Source: Flavihumibacter cheonanensis (lineage in GTDB: Bacteria; Bacteroidota; Bacteroidia; Chitinophagales; Chitinophagaceae). Taken from it: 64,000 nt of DNA. The position numbers were made by a program, and so were the translations under genes. The stretch is taken from positions 1,984,001 to 2,048,000 of the forward strand of contig NZ_JAKRWF010000001.1 in NCBI RefSeq assembly GCF_022352215.1. The letters run 5' to 3'. Positions 40,942 to 49,532 of this stretch are shown in pieces. The number at the start of each line of letters is the position of its first letter. Position 1 is the stretch's first letter. Under the pieces are notes generated by a model. The model worked only from the letters and a program-made list of their open reading frames with translations, was not told the DNA's origin and did no database searches.

Positions 40942-41979
40942 TCAGGGGCGATAATAAATCAACTGGTCCGTTCCAAGGGAGCAGGTCTTCACCTCCCTGG
41001 CATCCGTGATAACAGGGGCGGGATAACCTCCCTCCAGCACAATCGACCTGGATTGAATCCTGCGGATCTCATTCCAGTAGCCCGCAGCCATAAATGCCTG
41101 GTGGGTTTTGGTACCGCCTTCCACCAGGAGGGAAAGGAGTTTGCGTTGGCATATATCTTTTAATAACTGGTCGAGCAAAGGAGACTGCCGGTCCAGTTGT
41201 ACCCATTCAATTCCTGCTTCCTTGCAGGCTTGCTGGTAATTATATATTATAGTAGGTGCTTCTCCAGAAAACAAGCGATTGGTGCGTGGCACTTTTAATT
41301 CAGGATCTAAGAGCAGGCGAACCGGGTTTTTTCCTGCAACCAACCGTACCGTTAATGAGGGGTCATCCATAAGCGCAGTAGTTGCGCCTACCAGGATGGC
41401 AGCTTCTTCCGCCCGCCATTGGTGAACCAGCCGGTTGGTTTGGGCAGAACTGATAGAAACGGGTTTTTTATCTTTAGTAGCTATGGCTCCATTTACTGAT
41501 TCCGCCCATTTTAAAATAATATAAGGGCGATGGGTTTCATGAAACTGTAAAAAGCGTTGATTGAGTTCACGGGCCGCTTCCTGCTCAACACCTAAAAGCA
41601 CTTCCACTCCTGCCTGCTCCAATTTTTCAATTCCCTTTCCATCCACCGCATCAAAGGGATCACGGATTGCCACTACCACTTTCCGAATTCCGCTTTTGAT
41701 GATCAGGTCTGCACAAGGTGGTGTTTTCCCATAATGGGCACAGGGTTCCAGAGAAACATACAAGGTGCTATCTGGAATGTATAACCGATCTTCTTCTTTT
41801 ACGGAGTTTAAACAATTCACTTCCGCATGCGCCTGTCCGTATTGCTCATGATAACCCTCTCCAATAATCCGGTCCTGGTACACCAATACCGACCCAACCA
41901 TTGGATTAGGAGCTACCTTACCTGCACCCAATGCTGCTAGTTGCAGGCAACGTTTCATGTATAAATTATCTCTGTGCAT
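40942..41979 (-). CDS. ribD: Bifunctional riboflavin deaminase/reductase RibD
   Basis: This 345-residue protein joins an N-terminal cytidine-deaminase-like domain (zinc ligands His51 in HAEVN, Cys80 and Cys89 in PCAHYGKTPPC, catalytic Glu53) to a C-terminal DHFR-like reductase domain (RPYIILKWAESVNGAIA, AILVGATTALMDDPSLTVR, LLVEGGTKTHQAFM). It performs the second and third steps of riboflavin synthesis. The length fits. It starts 12 bp after the ecsC stop. Confidence 0.96.
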   Translation of the reverse strand: MHRDNLYMKRCLQLAALGAGKVAPNPMVGSVLVYQDRIIGEGYHEQYGQAHAEVNCLNSVKEEDRLYIPDSTLYVSLEPCAHYGKTPPCADLIIKSGIRKVVVAIRDPFDAVDGKGIEKLEQAGVEVLLGVEQEAARELNQRFLQFHETHRPYIILKWAESVNGAIATKDKKPVSISSAQTNRLVHQWRAEEAAILVGATTALMDDPSLTVRLVAGKNPVRLLLDPELKVPRTNRLFSGEAPTIIYNYQQACKEAGIEWVQLDRQSPLLDQLLKDICQRKLLSLLVEGGTKTHQAFMAAGYWNEIRRIQSRSIVLEGGYPAPVITDAREVKTCSLGTDQLIYYRP

Positions 41980-41991
41980 GGGGCTGCTAAA

Positions 41992-42708
41992 TTAAGGTAG
42001 AATCCGCATGCGATAGGCATTCATGGCAGTTACTCCAAGTTTGCGTACCAGCCGGTAATTCACAACCAACCCAACTGGTGCACCAATGATTGGGATCAAT
42101 TGAGCCAACTTGGCAATATCCAGGTAATCGCGGTATTCCTGCTGGAACCGGCGCCAGTCGAATTGATGGATATCATCCGGCAGGAGTGCTGCTTTTTCTT
42201 TCCAGTTCACCATTTTCTGGTATACCTGGTTGCGGTGTTCCTGGCTGGAAAAGGCGAGCTCCAAAATATGCAGAATATAAACCCGCTCTTTGTAGTCTTT
42301 TACATCAAAGCCATATAGACTGGCAATATCAAACAGCAGTTTCAGTTTCAAGCCTAATAATATCGGGAAGTCTGCAAGTCCTAAGAGCAACCCGCCCGCC
42401 CCGGTTACTGCGCCTTCCAAAGAAGCTGTTTTCTGGTAAAAATCAATGCGTTCTTTCACCGCCATTTCTCTTGCCCAGAAGGATTCCGATTGCAGGGGCG
42501 GTGCGCTGGTGTATTTCGCACCAAACAGTACTGCACGAATCATTTGTTTGATAGTAGTGGTAACTACCTGGTGTACTTTTTCAGGTATCCAGGAGTTTAC
42601 TTTGTTCTGCCAGGATTTGGAAAGGCGATTAAAGAAACCAGGAGACGACTGCATCTCCTGCTGCCATACCCATAATTCTCTTTGAATGTCCTGATCGTAT
42701 CCCTGCAT
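41992..42708 (-). CDS. EcsC family protein
   Basis: This 238-residue protein matches the EcsC family: EGAVTGAGGLLLGLADFPIL near residue 97 with the glycine-rich helix, KLLFDIASLYGFD, LHILELAFS, and the C-terminal IPIIGAPVGLVVNYRLVRKLG. The molecular role is not known. Two hydrophobic stretches suggest membrane contact. It is in a leftward run between the GMC oxidoreductase and ribD genes. Confidence 0.88.
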   Translation of the reverse strand: MQGYDQDIQRELWVWQQEMQSSPGFFNRLSKSWQNKVNSWIPEKVHQVVTTTIKQMIRAVLFGAKYTSAPPLQSESFWAREMAVKERIDFYQKTASLEGAVTGAGGLLLGLADFPILLGLKLKLLFDIASLYGFDVKDYKERVYILHILELAFSSQEHRNQVYQKMVNWKEKAALLPDDIHQFDWRRFQQEYRDYLDIAKLAQLIPIIGAPVGLVVNYRLVRKLGVTAMNAYRMRILP

Positions 42709-42720
42709 GCAGGCAATTTC

Positions 42721-44436
42721 CTACAAATCTCCGGTTTTTAGCGCGTTGAATGCATAATCCGCCGCACGGGCAGTCAGGGCCATATAAGTCAGACTGGGAT
42801 TCTGCGTGGCCGTAGAGGTCATACAGGCCCCATCTGTTACAAATACATTTTTACAATGATGCAATTGATTCCATTTATTCAGCAAGGAGGTTTTAGGATC
42901 ATGCCCCATGCGTACCCCACCCATTTCGTGAATGTCGAGTCCGGGTGCCTGTTTGGAATCTACTGTTTCAATATTCTTGAATCCAGCTACGGTAAACATT
43001 TCAGTGAGCTGCTCCAGGTAATCCTTGACCATTTTTTCATCATTGTCGTCATAGTCTACTTTAACATGCAGTAACGGAATACCCCATTCATCTTTCTTGC
43101 TGGCATCCAGGCTTACTTGTCCGCTTTCTTTGGGGATGGTTTCTCCCATCATATGAGAGCCTACATACCAGGGCCCCAGGGTTGGATTCAACAGGCTCTT
43201 TTTCAGGTCCTCACCCCAGCCTTCTGCACCCTGGTTGTAGCGGGACGCGCCAAAGCCGGCTGCATATCCCCGTAAGAAATTCGTCTCCTGTTTTTTGACA
43301 TTCCGGAATCTTGGTATATAACCACTGTTGGGTCTTCTGCCACCGGAACTGTTTTTATCCAGATGCCCTTCATGAACGGCGGATATCCTTGCCCGGTAGT
43401 TGTGGAAGGCAACATATTTACCCAGCAACCCACTGTCGTTACCAAGCCCATTCGGGAAGCGATTAGATGTAGAATTCAGCAGAATCAGATTCGTATTTAA
43501 AGCCGCCGCATTTACAAAAATCACTTTGGCAAAATACTCGGTAGCCTGCTTGCTAACGGCATCGATCACCCGAACACCGGTTGCTTTCTGTTTAGCATCA
43601 TCATAAATAACGGAATGCACAACTGAATTGGGCTTTAAAGTAAGCTTCCCTGTTTTCATCGCCCAGGGAATGGTGGAAGAGTTACTGCTGAAATACCCTC
43701 CAAACGGGCAACCACGCTGACATAAATTTCGATTCTGACATTGTGCCCTGCCCTGGTCGAGATGAATTTGTTGGGGCGAAGTAATATGTGCAGCTCTTCC
43801 TATAATTACCGGTCTGTTTCCATTATAAGAAGCTGCCATTTTTTTAGAGAAATAATCTTCCACACAATTCATTTCCATAGCTGGTAGAAACTCGCCATCG
43901 GGCAGAATGTCCAAGCCATCTTTATTACCTGATATGCCCGCAAATTTCTCCACATAACTGTACCAGGGAGCAATATCCTTATAACGGATCGGCCAGTCTA
44001 CTGCAAAGCCATCACGAGCCGGACCTTCAAAATCATATTCACTCCAGCGCTGGGTTTGCCGGGCCCATAAAAGCGACTTTCCTCCTACCTGGTATCCGCG
44101 GATCCAGTCAAATGGTTTATCCTGCACATATGGATGCTCTTTATCCTTCACGAAAAAATGCAGGGCGTCTTCACGGAATGCATAACATTTACTCACCACC
44201 GGGTTCTCTTCAATCAGCTGACGCGTTAGCTGTCCGCGATGTTCAAACTCCCAGGGCATTTTATTGGTAGTAGGATAATCTTTCTGATGTTTCACATCCC
44301 GGCCTCTTTCCAGTACCAGGGTATTCAATCCTTTTTCAGTAAACTCTTTAGCTGCCCAACCGCCACTGATGCCGGATCCAATCACAATAACATCAAAGGT
44401 ATTTTGATCCACTCCTTTTGTATTCAGATAACCCAT
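42721..44436 (-). CDS. GMC-family FAD oxidoreductase, sugar/alcohol dehydrogenase type
   Basis: This 571-residue protein has the dinucleotide fold VIVIGSGISGGWAAKEF near residue 16, the GMC signature region (GYQVGGKSLLWARQTQRW), Cys-rich CQNRNLCQRGCPFGG, and the C-terminal HEMGGVRMG with catalytic His and TDGACMTSTATQNPSLTYMAL. It pairs with the next gene upstream, a gluconate-2-dehydrogenase subunit-3-like protein (2-bp gap), as is common in Bacteroidota. It probably oxidises a sugar or polyol in the periplasm; the substrate is unknown. No signal peptide is visible on this subunit, so export may depend on the partner. Confidence 0.92.
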   Translation of the reverse strand: MGYLNTKGVDQNTFDVIVIGSGISGGWAAKEFTEKGLNTLVLERGRDVKHQKDYPTTNKMPWEFEHRGQLTRQLIEENPVVSKCYAFREDALHFFVKDKEHPYVQDKPFDWIRGYQVGGKSLLWARQTQRWSEYDFEGPARDGFAVDWPIRYKDIAPWYSYVEKFAGISGNKDGLDILPDGEFLPAMEMNCVEDYFSKKMAASYNGNRPVIIGRAAHITSPQQIHLDQGRAQCQNRNLCQRGCPFGGYFSSNSSTIPWAMKTGKLTLKPNSVVHSVIYDDAKQKATGVRVIDAVSKQATEYFAKVIFVNAAALNTNLILLNSTSNRFPNGLGNDSGLLGKYVAFHNYRARISAVHEGHLDKNSSGGRRPNSGYIPRFRNVKKQETNFLRGYAAGFGASRYNQGAEGWGEDLKKSLLNPTLGPWYVGSHMMGETIPKESGQVSLDASKKDEWGIPLLHVKVDYDDNDEKMVKDYLEQLTEMFTVAGFKNIETVDSKQAPGLDIHEMGGVRMGHDPKTSLLNKWNQLHHCKNVFVTDGACMTSTATQNPSLTYMALTARAADYAFNALKTGDL

Positions 44437-44438
44437 AC

Positions 44439-44936
44439 TTATGATTTTGAAGTAGTATTGTCAACAGGCACACATCCGTAATATTTTCCGGGCACCAGTT
44501 GATATGGCAATAGATTGGTCATTACATATTCTGATTGCGTATAACCTTGAATTACCAGGCGGCGATAGGCTTTCATAAAGGCAAGCGCATCCTCGTCCTT
44601 TTCCTGCTCTGCGGCACTCATGAGGGCAGCCGGATCAGGTTCTTTTCCCTGCAGCTTTTTCAATCCTGCCATGAATGTCGACTGCTCCTGTTTTTCAAAA
44701 CAGTCGTCCACCATTTTTAGTGCAAACAGATGGCTGCCTAACTCGGCAGCCCCAGGTGTATCGGTTGGTGGAATAATGGCATCAGCAAGGTTTTTTAAAA
44801 AGCTTTCCTGGTCGGGGTTGATTTGAATAGATTTCAGTTGAATAGAAACCTTTCCTTCTTTATAAACACAGGAGGGCATGAAGGCCAGTCCCGCTCCTAC
44901 TACTAAAAAATGCCTGATAACCTGTCGTCGATCCAT
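44439..44936 (-). CDS. Gluconate 2-dehydrogenase subunit 3-like protein with Tat-like signal
   Basis: This 165-residue protein starts MDRRQVIRHFLVVGAGLAFM followed by PSC (Cys23). The twin arginine, hydrophobic stretch and lipobox-like Cys suggest Tat export and lipidation. The body (DQESFLKNLADAIIPPTDTP, GAAELGSHLFALKMVDDCF) is typical of the small subunit of membrane-bound gluconate or sugar dehydrogenases. It precedes the GMC oxidoreductase by 2 bp and probably forms its partner and export carrier. Confidence 0.88.
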   Translation of the reverse strand: MDRRQVIRHFLVVGAGLAFMPSCVYKEGKVSIQLKSIQINPDQESFLKNLADAIIPPTDTPGAAELGSHLFALKMVDDCFEKQEQSTFMAGLKKLQGKEPDPAALMSAAEQEKDEDALAFMKAYRRLVIQGYTQSEYVMTNLLPYQLVPGKYYGCVPVDNTTSKS

Positions 44937-45041
44937 AACATGCAGATTCGTTGATCAATTGGTAAAGCGGAAGTTATGTTATTTTAAATCCACCTTGTAG
45001 AATTGTCAATTTTTTGATACCTTCTGTTAAAATCATATTGA

Positions 45042-46145
45042 ATGAAAAGTTTGCTTTACCTGCTTTGCCTGGTCTTTTCATTTGGTCCGCAGCAAGCTTC
45101 GACATTAGCGATCGGTGCCAGCGCGCCTGATTTTTCCTTACCTGGTGTGGATGGCAAACAACATCGCCTGAGCGACTATAAAAAAAGCAAGTTGCTGGTA
45201 GTGGTGTTTACCTGTAATCATTGTCCCACTGCACAGGCATATGAAGACCGCCTCATCCAGCTCACGCGCGATTACCAACCCAAAGGAGTAACCGTACTTG
45301 CGATTTCTCCGAACGATCCAAAAGCCATCCGCCTCAATGAATTGGATTATACTGACCTGAACGATAGTTATGAAGAGATGAAAATCAGGGCGGAAAGAAA
45401 ACAATTCAACTTTCCCTATTTATATGACGGTGATAAGCAACAGGTATCAAAAGCATATGGTCCAGTGGCTACGCCACATGTTTTCATCTTCGACCAGGAT
45501 CGCAAACTGCGGTTCCAGGGGCGCATTGACAATGTAGAGAAGCCATCCGGCCAACCAACCATTCAGGATACAAGAGCAGCGTTAGACGCTTTGCTAAAAA
45601 ATGAACCGGTTGCCAACCCTACCACCAAGGTTTTCGGGTGTTCTATTAAATGGGCGGAGAAGCAGGACTGGCGGGAGAAAGCCATGAAAGAATGGGCAGC
45701 AGAAAAAGTAACACTGGAAACGATCGATTCTACGGGTATACGCAAGCTATTGCAAAATGATTCCAAAAAACTGCGCCTCATCAATGTATGGGCCACCTGG
45801 TGCGGTCCATGTACCCGGGAATTTTCTGATTTTATCACCATCCATCGAATGTATCGCGGACGGGCATTTGAGTTCATCAGTATCAGTGCCGATGATCCGG
45901 AGAAAAGGGCCAATGCATTGGAGTTTCTGCAACAACAACAGGCATCCGGCAAGAATTATATTTTCAATTCCAGCGATAAATATGCCCTGATTGAAGCCAT
46001 CGATCCCAACTGGCAGGGAGCCCTTCCTTATACCCTGGTGGTAGAGCCCGGAGGTAAGATTGTATATGCCAAACAGGGCACGATAGACCCGGATGCGATG
46101 AAAACCCTGCTGATCGACCACCCCTTACTTGGACGATATTTCTGA
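45042..46145 (+). CDS. Exported protein with two thioredoxin-like domains
   Basis: This 367-residue protein has an N-terminal signal peptide (about 1-20) and two thioredoxin-fold domains. The first (about 24-190) is AhpC/TSA-like with Cys58-Asn-His-Cys61 in FTCNHCPTAQ. The second (about 215-360) is TlpA/ResA-like with Cys254-Gly-Pro-Cys257 in WATWCGPCTRE and a cis-Pro in ALPYTLVV. Two active sites in one chain suggest electron passing between them or two independent clients. Its end overlaps the longest frame of the radical SAM gene by 17 bp. Confidence 0.9.
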   Translation: MKSLLYLLCLVFSFGPQQASTLAIGASAPDFSLPGVDGKQHRLSDYKKSKLLVVVFTCNHCPTAQAYEDRLIQLTRDYQPKGVTVLAISPNDPKAIRLNELDYTDLNDSYEEMKIRAERKQFNFPYLYDGDKQQVSKAYGPVATPHVFIFDQDRKLRFQGRIDNVEKPSGQPTIQDTRAALDALLKNEPVANPTTKVFGCSIKWAEKQDWREKAMKEWAAEKVTLETIDSTGIRKLLQNDSKKLRLINVWATWCGPCTREFSDFITIHRMYRGRAFEFISISADDPEKRANALEFLQQQQASGKNYIFNSSDKYALIEAIDPNWQGALPYTLVVEPGGKIVYAKQGTIDPDAMKTLLIDHPLLGRYF

Positions 46146-46188
46146 TACTGGCTGCTATGCGGTAAATTTGCCCGCTAAACTGGAATCT

Positions 46189-48384
46189 TTGAGCACACCG
46201 GTATTTCTTGTAACACCTCCTTTTACACAGTTGAACACGCCCTATCCGGCCACTGCTTACCTGAAAGGATTCCTGAACACCAAAGCAATCGCATCCGAAC
46301 AGGCCGACCTTGGTATTGATCTGACACTGGCTTTGTTCAGTAAACAAGGATTGGAAGAGATTTTTAATACGGTGGAGGCTGGTTCCATTGAAAGTCCCAA
46401 CTCCAAACGCATCTACCGGTTGCGCAACCAGTACATAGAAACCATCGATGAAGTCATCCGCTTTTTACAGGGAAATGAACCTACCCTGGCGCATCGTATT
46501 GCGGGAAGAAATTTTCTGCCTGAAGCAAGCCGATTTGCTCAATTGGATGACCTGGTCTGGGCTTTCGGTAAAATGGGAACCCAGGACAAAGCCAAACACC
46601 TGGCCACCTTATACCTGGAGGATCTCTCTGATTTCATAAAGGAAAATGTGGATGAACATTTTGGCTTCAGCCGCTACGCAGAAAAGCTGGCACGTTCTGC
46701 GAATCGTTTTGATGAATTGTATGCAGCATTGCAGCAAGCACCCGGTTTTATTGATCAGAAAATGACGGCCCTGCTGGAAAAATATATACAGCGATATCAA
46801 CCTTCGTTGCTTGCATTTTCAGTTCCCTTTCCCGGCAACCTGTTTGCCGCATTGCGCTGCGGACAATATATAAAGCAACATCATCCTGCTATAAAAATTG
46901 CGATGGGTGGAGGATTTGCCAATACTGAACTGCGCTCCTTAAAAGATACCCGCATCTTTGAATTCCTTGATTTCATCACGCTGGATGATGGAGAAGCGCC
47001 CATTGAACAATTACTGGCCTATGTAAGAAAAGAGATTGATGCAGCTGATTTGAAAAGAACCTTTCTACTGGAAAAAGGGTCACTTACCTATATTGAAAAC
47101 AAAGGCTGCCGCGATTATAAACAGGCAGAGTTGGGTACCCCGGATTATACTGGTCTTCGACTGGATGAATACATACAGGCTATTGAGATCATCAATCCCA
47201 TGCATTCCTTATGGAGTGATGGCCGATGGAACAAACTAACGATGGCGCATGGTTGCTATTGGGGTAAATGTACCTTCTGTGATATCAGCCTGGATTATAT
47301 TCGGTTATACGAACCTGTTGCAGCATCCCTGATTGTTGACCGGATGGAAACCATCATTCAACAATTCGGTAACAATGGTTTTCATTTCGTGGATGAAGCA
47401 GCCCCTCCTGCCCTGATGCGCGCGGTAGCATTGGAGATTCTTAAGCGTAAACTCATAGTGAGTTGGTGGACCAATATTCGTTTTGAAAAAAGTTTCACAC
47501 GGGATCTCTGTTTGTTGTTGAAAGCATCCGGTTGTATTGGCGTATCAGGCGGACTGGAAGTTGCATCGGACCGTTTGCTGGCATTGATTGATAAAGGCAT
47601 CACAGTAGCACAGGTAGCGCGGGTGAATAAACATTTTACAGAGGCAGGCATCATGGTACATGCATACCTCATGTATGGGTTTCCAACCCAAACGGATCAG
47701 GAAACAATTGACTCCCTGGAGATGGTTCGACAGTTATTTGCAGCGGGGGTATTACAGAGTGCCTTCTGGCATCAGTTTACAATGACGGCTCATAGTCCGG
47801 TTGGACTGAAACCTGAAAAATTCAAGGTGAATGCGCTTCGTCCGGCTGAAATTTTATTTGCCGACAATGATGTAGAACACGAAGACCCAACCGGTGCGGA
47901 TCATGCGGCCTATGGATATGGGTTGAAAAAATCCTTACTGAATTTCATGCATGGAGCCTGCCTGGATTTCCCTTTGCACAAATGGTTTGATTTTAAAGTA
48001 CCGAAGACAAGCATTGCTCCGGATTATATTGAACGAATTTTGCAGGAAGAAGATTTTTCTGCGACCAAACCCACAACCAAAATAGTATTCATAGGCAACC
48101 TTCCGACCGCTGAGATTGTGGTGAAATCAAAAAAAGGACAGCAGTGGGAATCCATGGAGTTGTCATTTGAAACCCTGCAATCCGACCTAACCATTCGCCT
48201 CTCAAAAGAAGAGGGAGTATGGTTGGTATCCATACTCCCTCAACTGCAATTAGATGCTCCCAAAACGATGACCCGGCAGGAATTGAAAACTTCATATGAA
48301 GCTGCGGGCTTACCAGATTTCGAACTTTTCTGGGATAATAAGCCGATCAGCAACCTGCACAAGGCGGGGCTGCTGCAGTTATAA
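46189..48384 (+). CDS. B12-binding-type radical SAM protein with CX4CX2C cluster motif
   Basis: The protein has an N-terminal B12-binding-like region (LLAFSVPFPGNLFAALRCGQ, IAMGGGFANTEL, FITLDDGEAPIEQLL) and a radical SAM domain whose cluster motif is HGCYWGKCTFCD. The spacing is CX4CX2C, not the canonical CX3CX2C. FHFVDEAAPP, GCIGVSGGLEVASDRLL and YLMYGFPTQTDQE follow. The start is unsure: a TTG at 46129 overlaps the upstream gene, while TTG at 46189 follows an exact -7 box (TAAATTTG, 46163-46170) and places the conserved VFLVTPPFTQL near the start; the latter is used here. The substrate is unknown. Confidence 0.82.
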   Translation: MSTPVFLVTPPFTQLNTPYPATAYLKGFLNTKAIASEQADLGIDLTLALFSKQGLEEIFNTVEAGSIESPNSKRIYRLRNQYIETIDEVIRFLQGNEPTLAHRIAGRNFLPEASRFAQLDDLVWAFGKMGTQDKAKHLATLYLEDLSDFIKENVDEHFGFSRYAEKLARSANRFDELYAALQQAPGFIDQKMTALLEKYIQRYQPSLLAFSVPFPGNLFAALRCGQYIKQHHPAIKIAMGGGFANTELRSLKDTRIFEFLDFITLDDGEAPIEQLLAYVRKEIDAADLKRTFLLEKGSLTYIENKGCRDYKQAELGTPDYTGLRLDEYIQAIEIINPMHSLWSDGRWNKLTMAHGCYWGKCTFCDISLDYIRLYEPVAASLIVDRMETIIQQFGNNGFHFVDEAAPPALMRAVALEILKRKLIVSWWTNIRFEKSFTRDLCLLLKASGCIGVSGGLEVASDRLLALIDKGITVAQVARVNKHFTEAGIMVHAYLMYGFPTQTDQETIDSLEMVRQLFAAGVLQSAFWHQFTMTAHSPVGLKPEKFKVNALRPAEILFADNDVEHEDPTGADHAAYGYGLKKSLLNFMHGACLDFPLHKWFDFKVPKTSIAPDYIERILQEEDFSATKPTTKIVFIGNLPTAEIVVKSKKGQQWESMELSFETLQSDLTIRLSKEEGVWLVSILPQLQLDAPKTMTRQELKTSYEAAGLPDFELFWDNKPISNLHKAGLLQL

Positions 48385-48388
48385 GTTA

Positions 48389-49144
48389 TTAATCACGACT
48401 GCTAAGTTTACTCAATAAACGCAGCATTTCAATATAGAGCCAGATGATGGTAACCATCAATCCGAAGGCACCAAACCATTCCATGTATTTTGGAGCGCCC
48501 ATACTAACCCCGGTTTCAATCATATCAAAATCGAGGATGAGGTTGAGTGCTGCGATAGCAACCACAAATAGTGAGAAACCTATACCCAGCAGGCTACCTT
48601 CATGCAGAAATGCCAGCTCCACACCAAACAATCGTAAAACCAGCGCGATGAGATAAAACACAGCGATACCAGCAGTTGCAGTGAATACTATAGATTTAAA
48701 TCGTTGGGTGGCTTTAATAACCCCAGTGCGGTATAAAACATACATGGCGATAACAGTTCCGAAAGTCAGTGCTACTGCCTGCATAACAAGGCCGGGTGCT
48801 ACTTCTGAGAATGCATCAGCATATACGGCAGAAATTCCGCCCACAAAAACACCTTCCACCAGACCATAGGCAGGCACGGTGTACTGTCCGTATTGAGGAC
48901 GAAAACTGGTTACCAATGCGAGAATCAACCCCACAATAGCTGAACCTATTACCCAGGGCCATACATTAACCCCTTCGAAATGTGCTTTCCAGGTGAGCAG
49001 GGCCGAAGCCATCAGGAGAAAGAAGAGAAAAATAAACTTGTTCATCGTGCCTCTTTCGGTCATGGTTTCTGTACCCGCACCGGTTAAAGAAGCTTCAAAA
49101 CGTTTTTCAGAAAGAGCCGGGTTTCCGGACTTAAATATTGCCAT
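48389..49144 (-). CDS. Bax inhibitor-1/YccA family membrane protein
   Basis: This 251-residue protein has about seven membrane helices and family segments such as GLVEGVFVGGISAVY, FGTVIAMYVLYRTGV and IGFSLFVVAIAALNLILDFDMIE near the C-terminus. It is related to E. coli YccA and YbhL and to the eukaryotic BI-1 calcium-leak family; the bacterial function is not settled. The gene end is 4 bp from the convergent radical SAM gene. Its promoter is directly followed upstream by the phased 21-bp repeat array. Confidence 0.92.
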   Translation of the reverse strand: MAIFKSGNPALSEKRFEASLTGAGTETMTERGTMNKFIFLFFLLMASALLTWKAHFEGVNVWPWVIGSAIVGLILALVTSFRPQYGQYTVPAYGLVEGVFVGGISAVYADAFSEVAPGLVMQAVALTFGTVIAMYVLYRTGVIKATQRFKSIVFTATAGIAVFYLIALVLRLFGVELAFLHEGSLLGIGFSLFVVAIAALNLILDFDMIETGVSMGAPKYMEWFGAFGLMVTIIWLYIEMLRLLSKLSSRD

Positions 49145-49163
49145 AGGTCTGAGTTTAGGGGAT

Positions 49164-49192
49164 CAAAGTAGTAAATACTGGCTGAAAATCAA
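49164..49192 (-). promoter_or_regulatory. Promoter of the BI-1/YccA gene
   Basis: On the minus strand TTG (49190-49192) is 18 bp from CTACTTTG (49164-49171), a relative of TAnnTTTG with the core TACTTTG. It lies 19 bp upstream of the ATG at 49144, and the repeat array begins 12 bp beyond the -33 box. Confidence 0.5.
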
Positions 49193-49204
49193 AACATTCC
49201 GGGC

Positions 49205-49320
49205 ATGAGCCAATTCAGCAAAATCATGAGCCAATTATAGGGTTTTATGAGCCAATTATGGGCAAAAATGAGCCTATTCGAGGGTAAAATGAGCCAATTC
49301 CCAGGAGGATTGAGCCAATA
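49205..49320. repeat. Six-copy 21-bp phased direct repeat with core ATGAGCCAATT
   Basis: Copies start at 49205, 49226, 49247, 49268, 49289 and 49310, each exactly 21 bp after the last. The 11-bp core is ATGAGCCAATT in four copies; one has CCTATT and the last has TTGAGCCAATA. The 10 bp between cores vary. Twenty-one base pairs is two turns of B-DNA, so the cores face the same side. The array lies just upstream of the BI-1/YccA promoter. On the minus strand the frame would encode NWL repeats but has no start codon. Confidence 0.9.
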
Positions 49321-49475
49321 GGAAAAAACTTAATTCATTGATTTTCTGATCTTTAAATGGACTTTTATACAAATTACAACCTCTGATCCTCCCTAATCCT
49401 TCGTCATCCTACGTCTTCCTACGGCATTGAACTAGCCCAGCTTCGACCCACTACCACCCATGATCCGATAATGAA

Positions 49476-49532
49476 CCTTTCACCTTTACCCTTTCACAAT
49501 TTTCACTTTTCACCTTTCACTTTTCACTTCTT
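49476..49532 (-). repeat. GA-rich gene-end repeat, copy 5 (at the VOC gene end)
   Basis: Read on minus, the VOC gene ends GGAAGAAGTGAAAAGTGA, where the last TGA is the stop codon, and the repeat GTGAAAAGTGAAAGG goes on into the intergenic DNA. The repeat thus includes the last codons and the stop of the gene. The words match copy 4 at 19950-20062. Confidence 0.75.

Noticed and set aside
49205-49320. CRISPR array
   Set aside because: The period is only 21 bp, the spacers are 10 bp, and no cas genes are present.
49205-49330. Reading frame on the minus strand through the 21-bp repeats, giving NWL-type heptads
   Set aside because: No ATG, GTG or TTG opens it within the repeat side of the preceding stop codon, and the cores are conserved as DNA rather than in the spacer codons.
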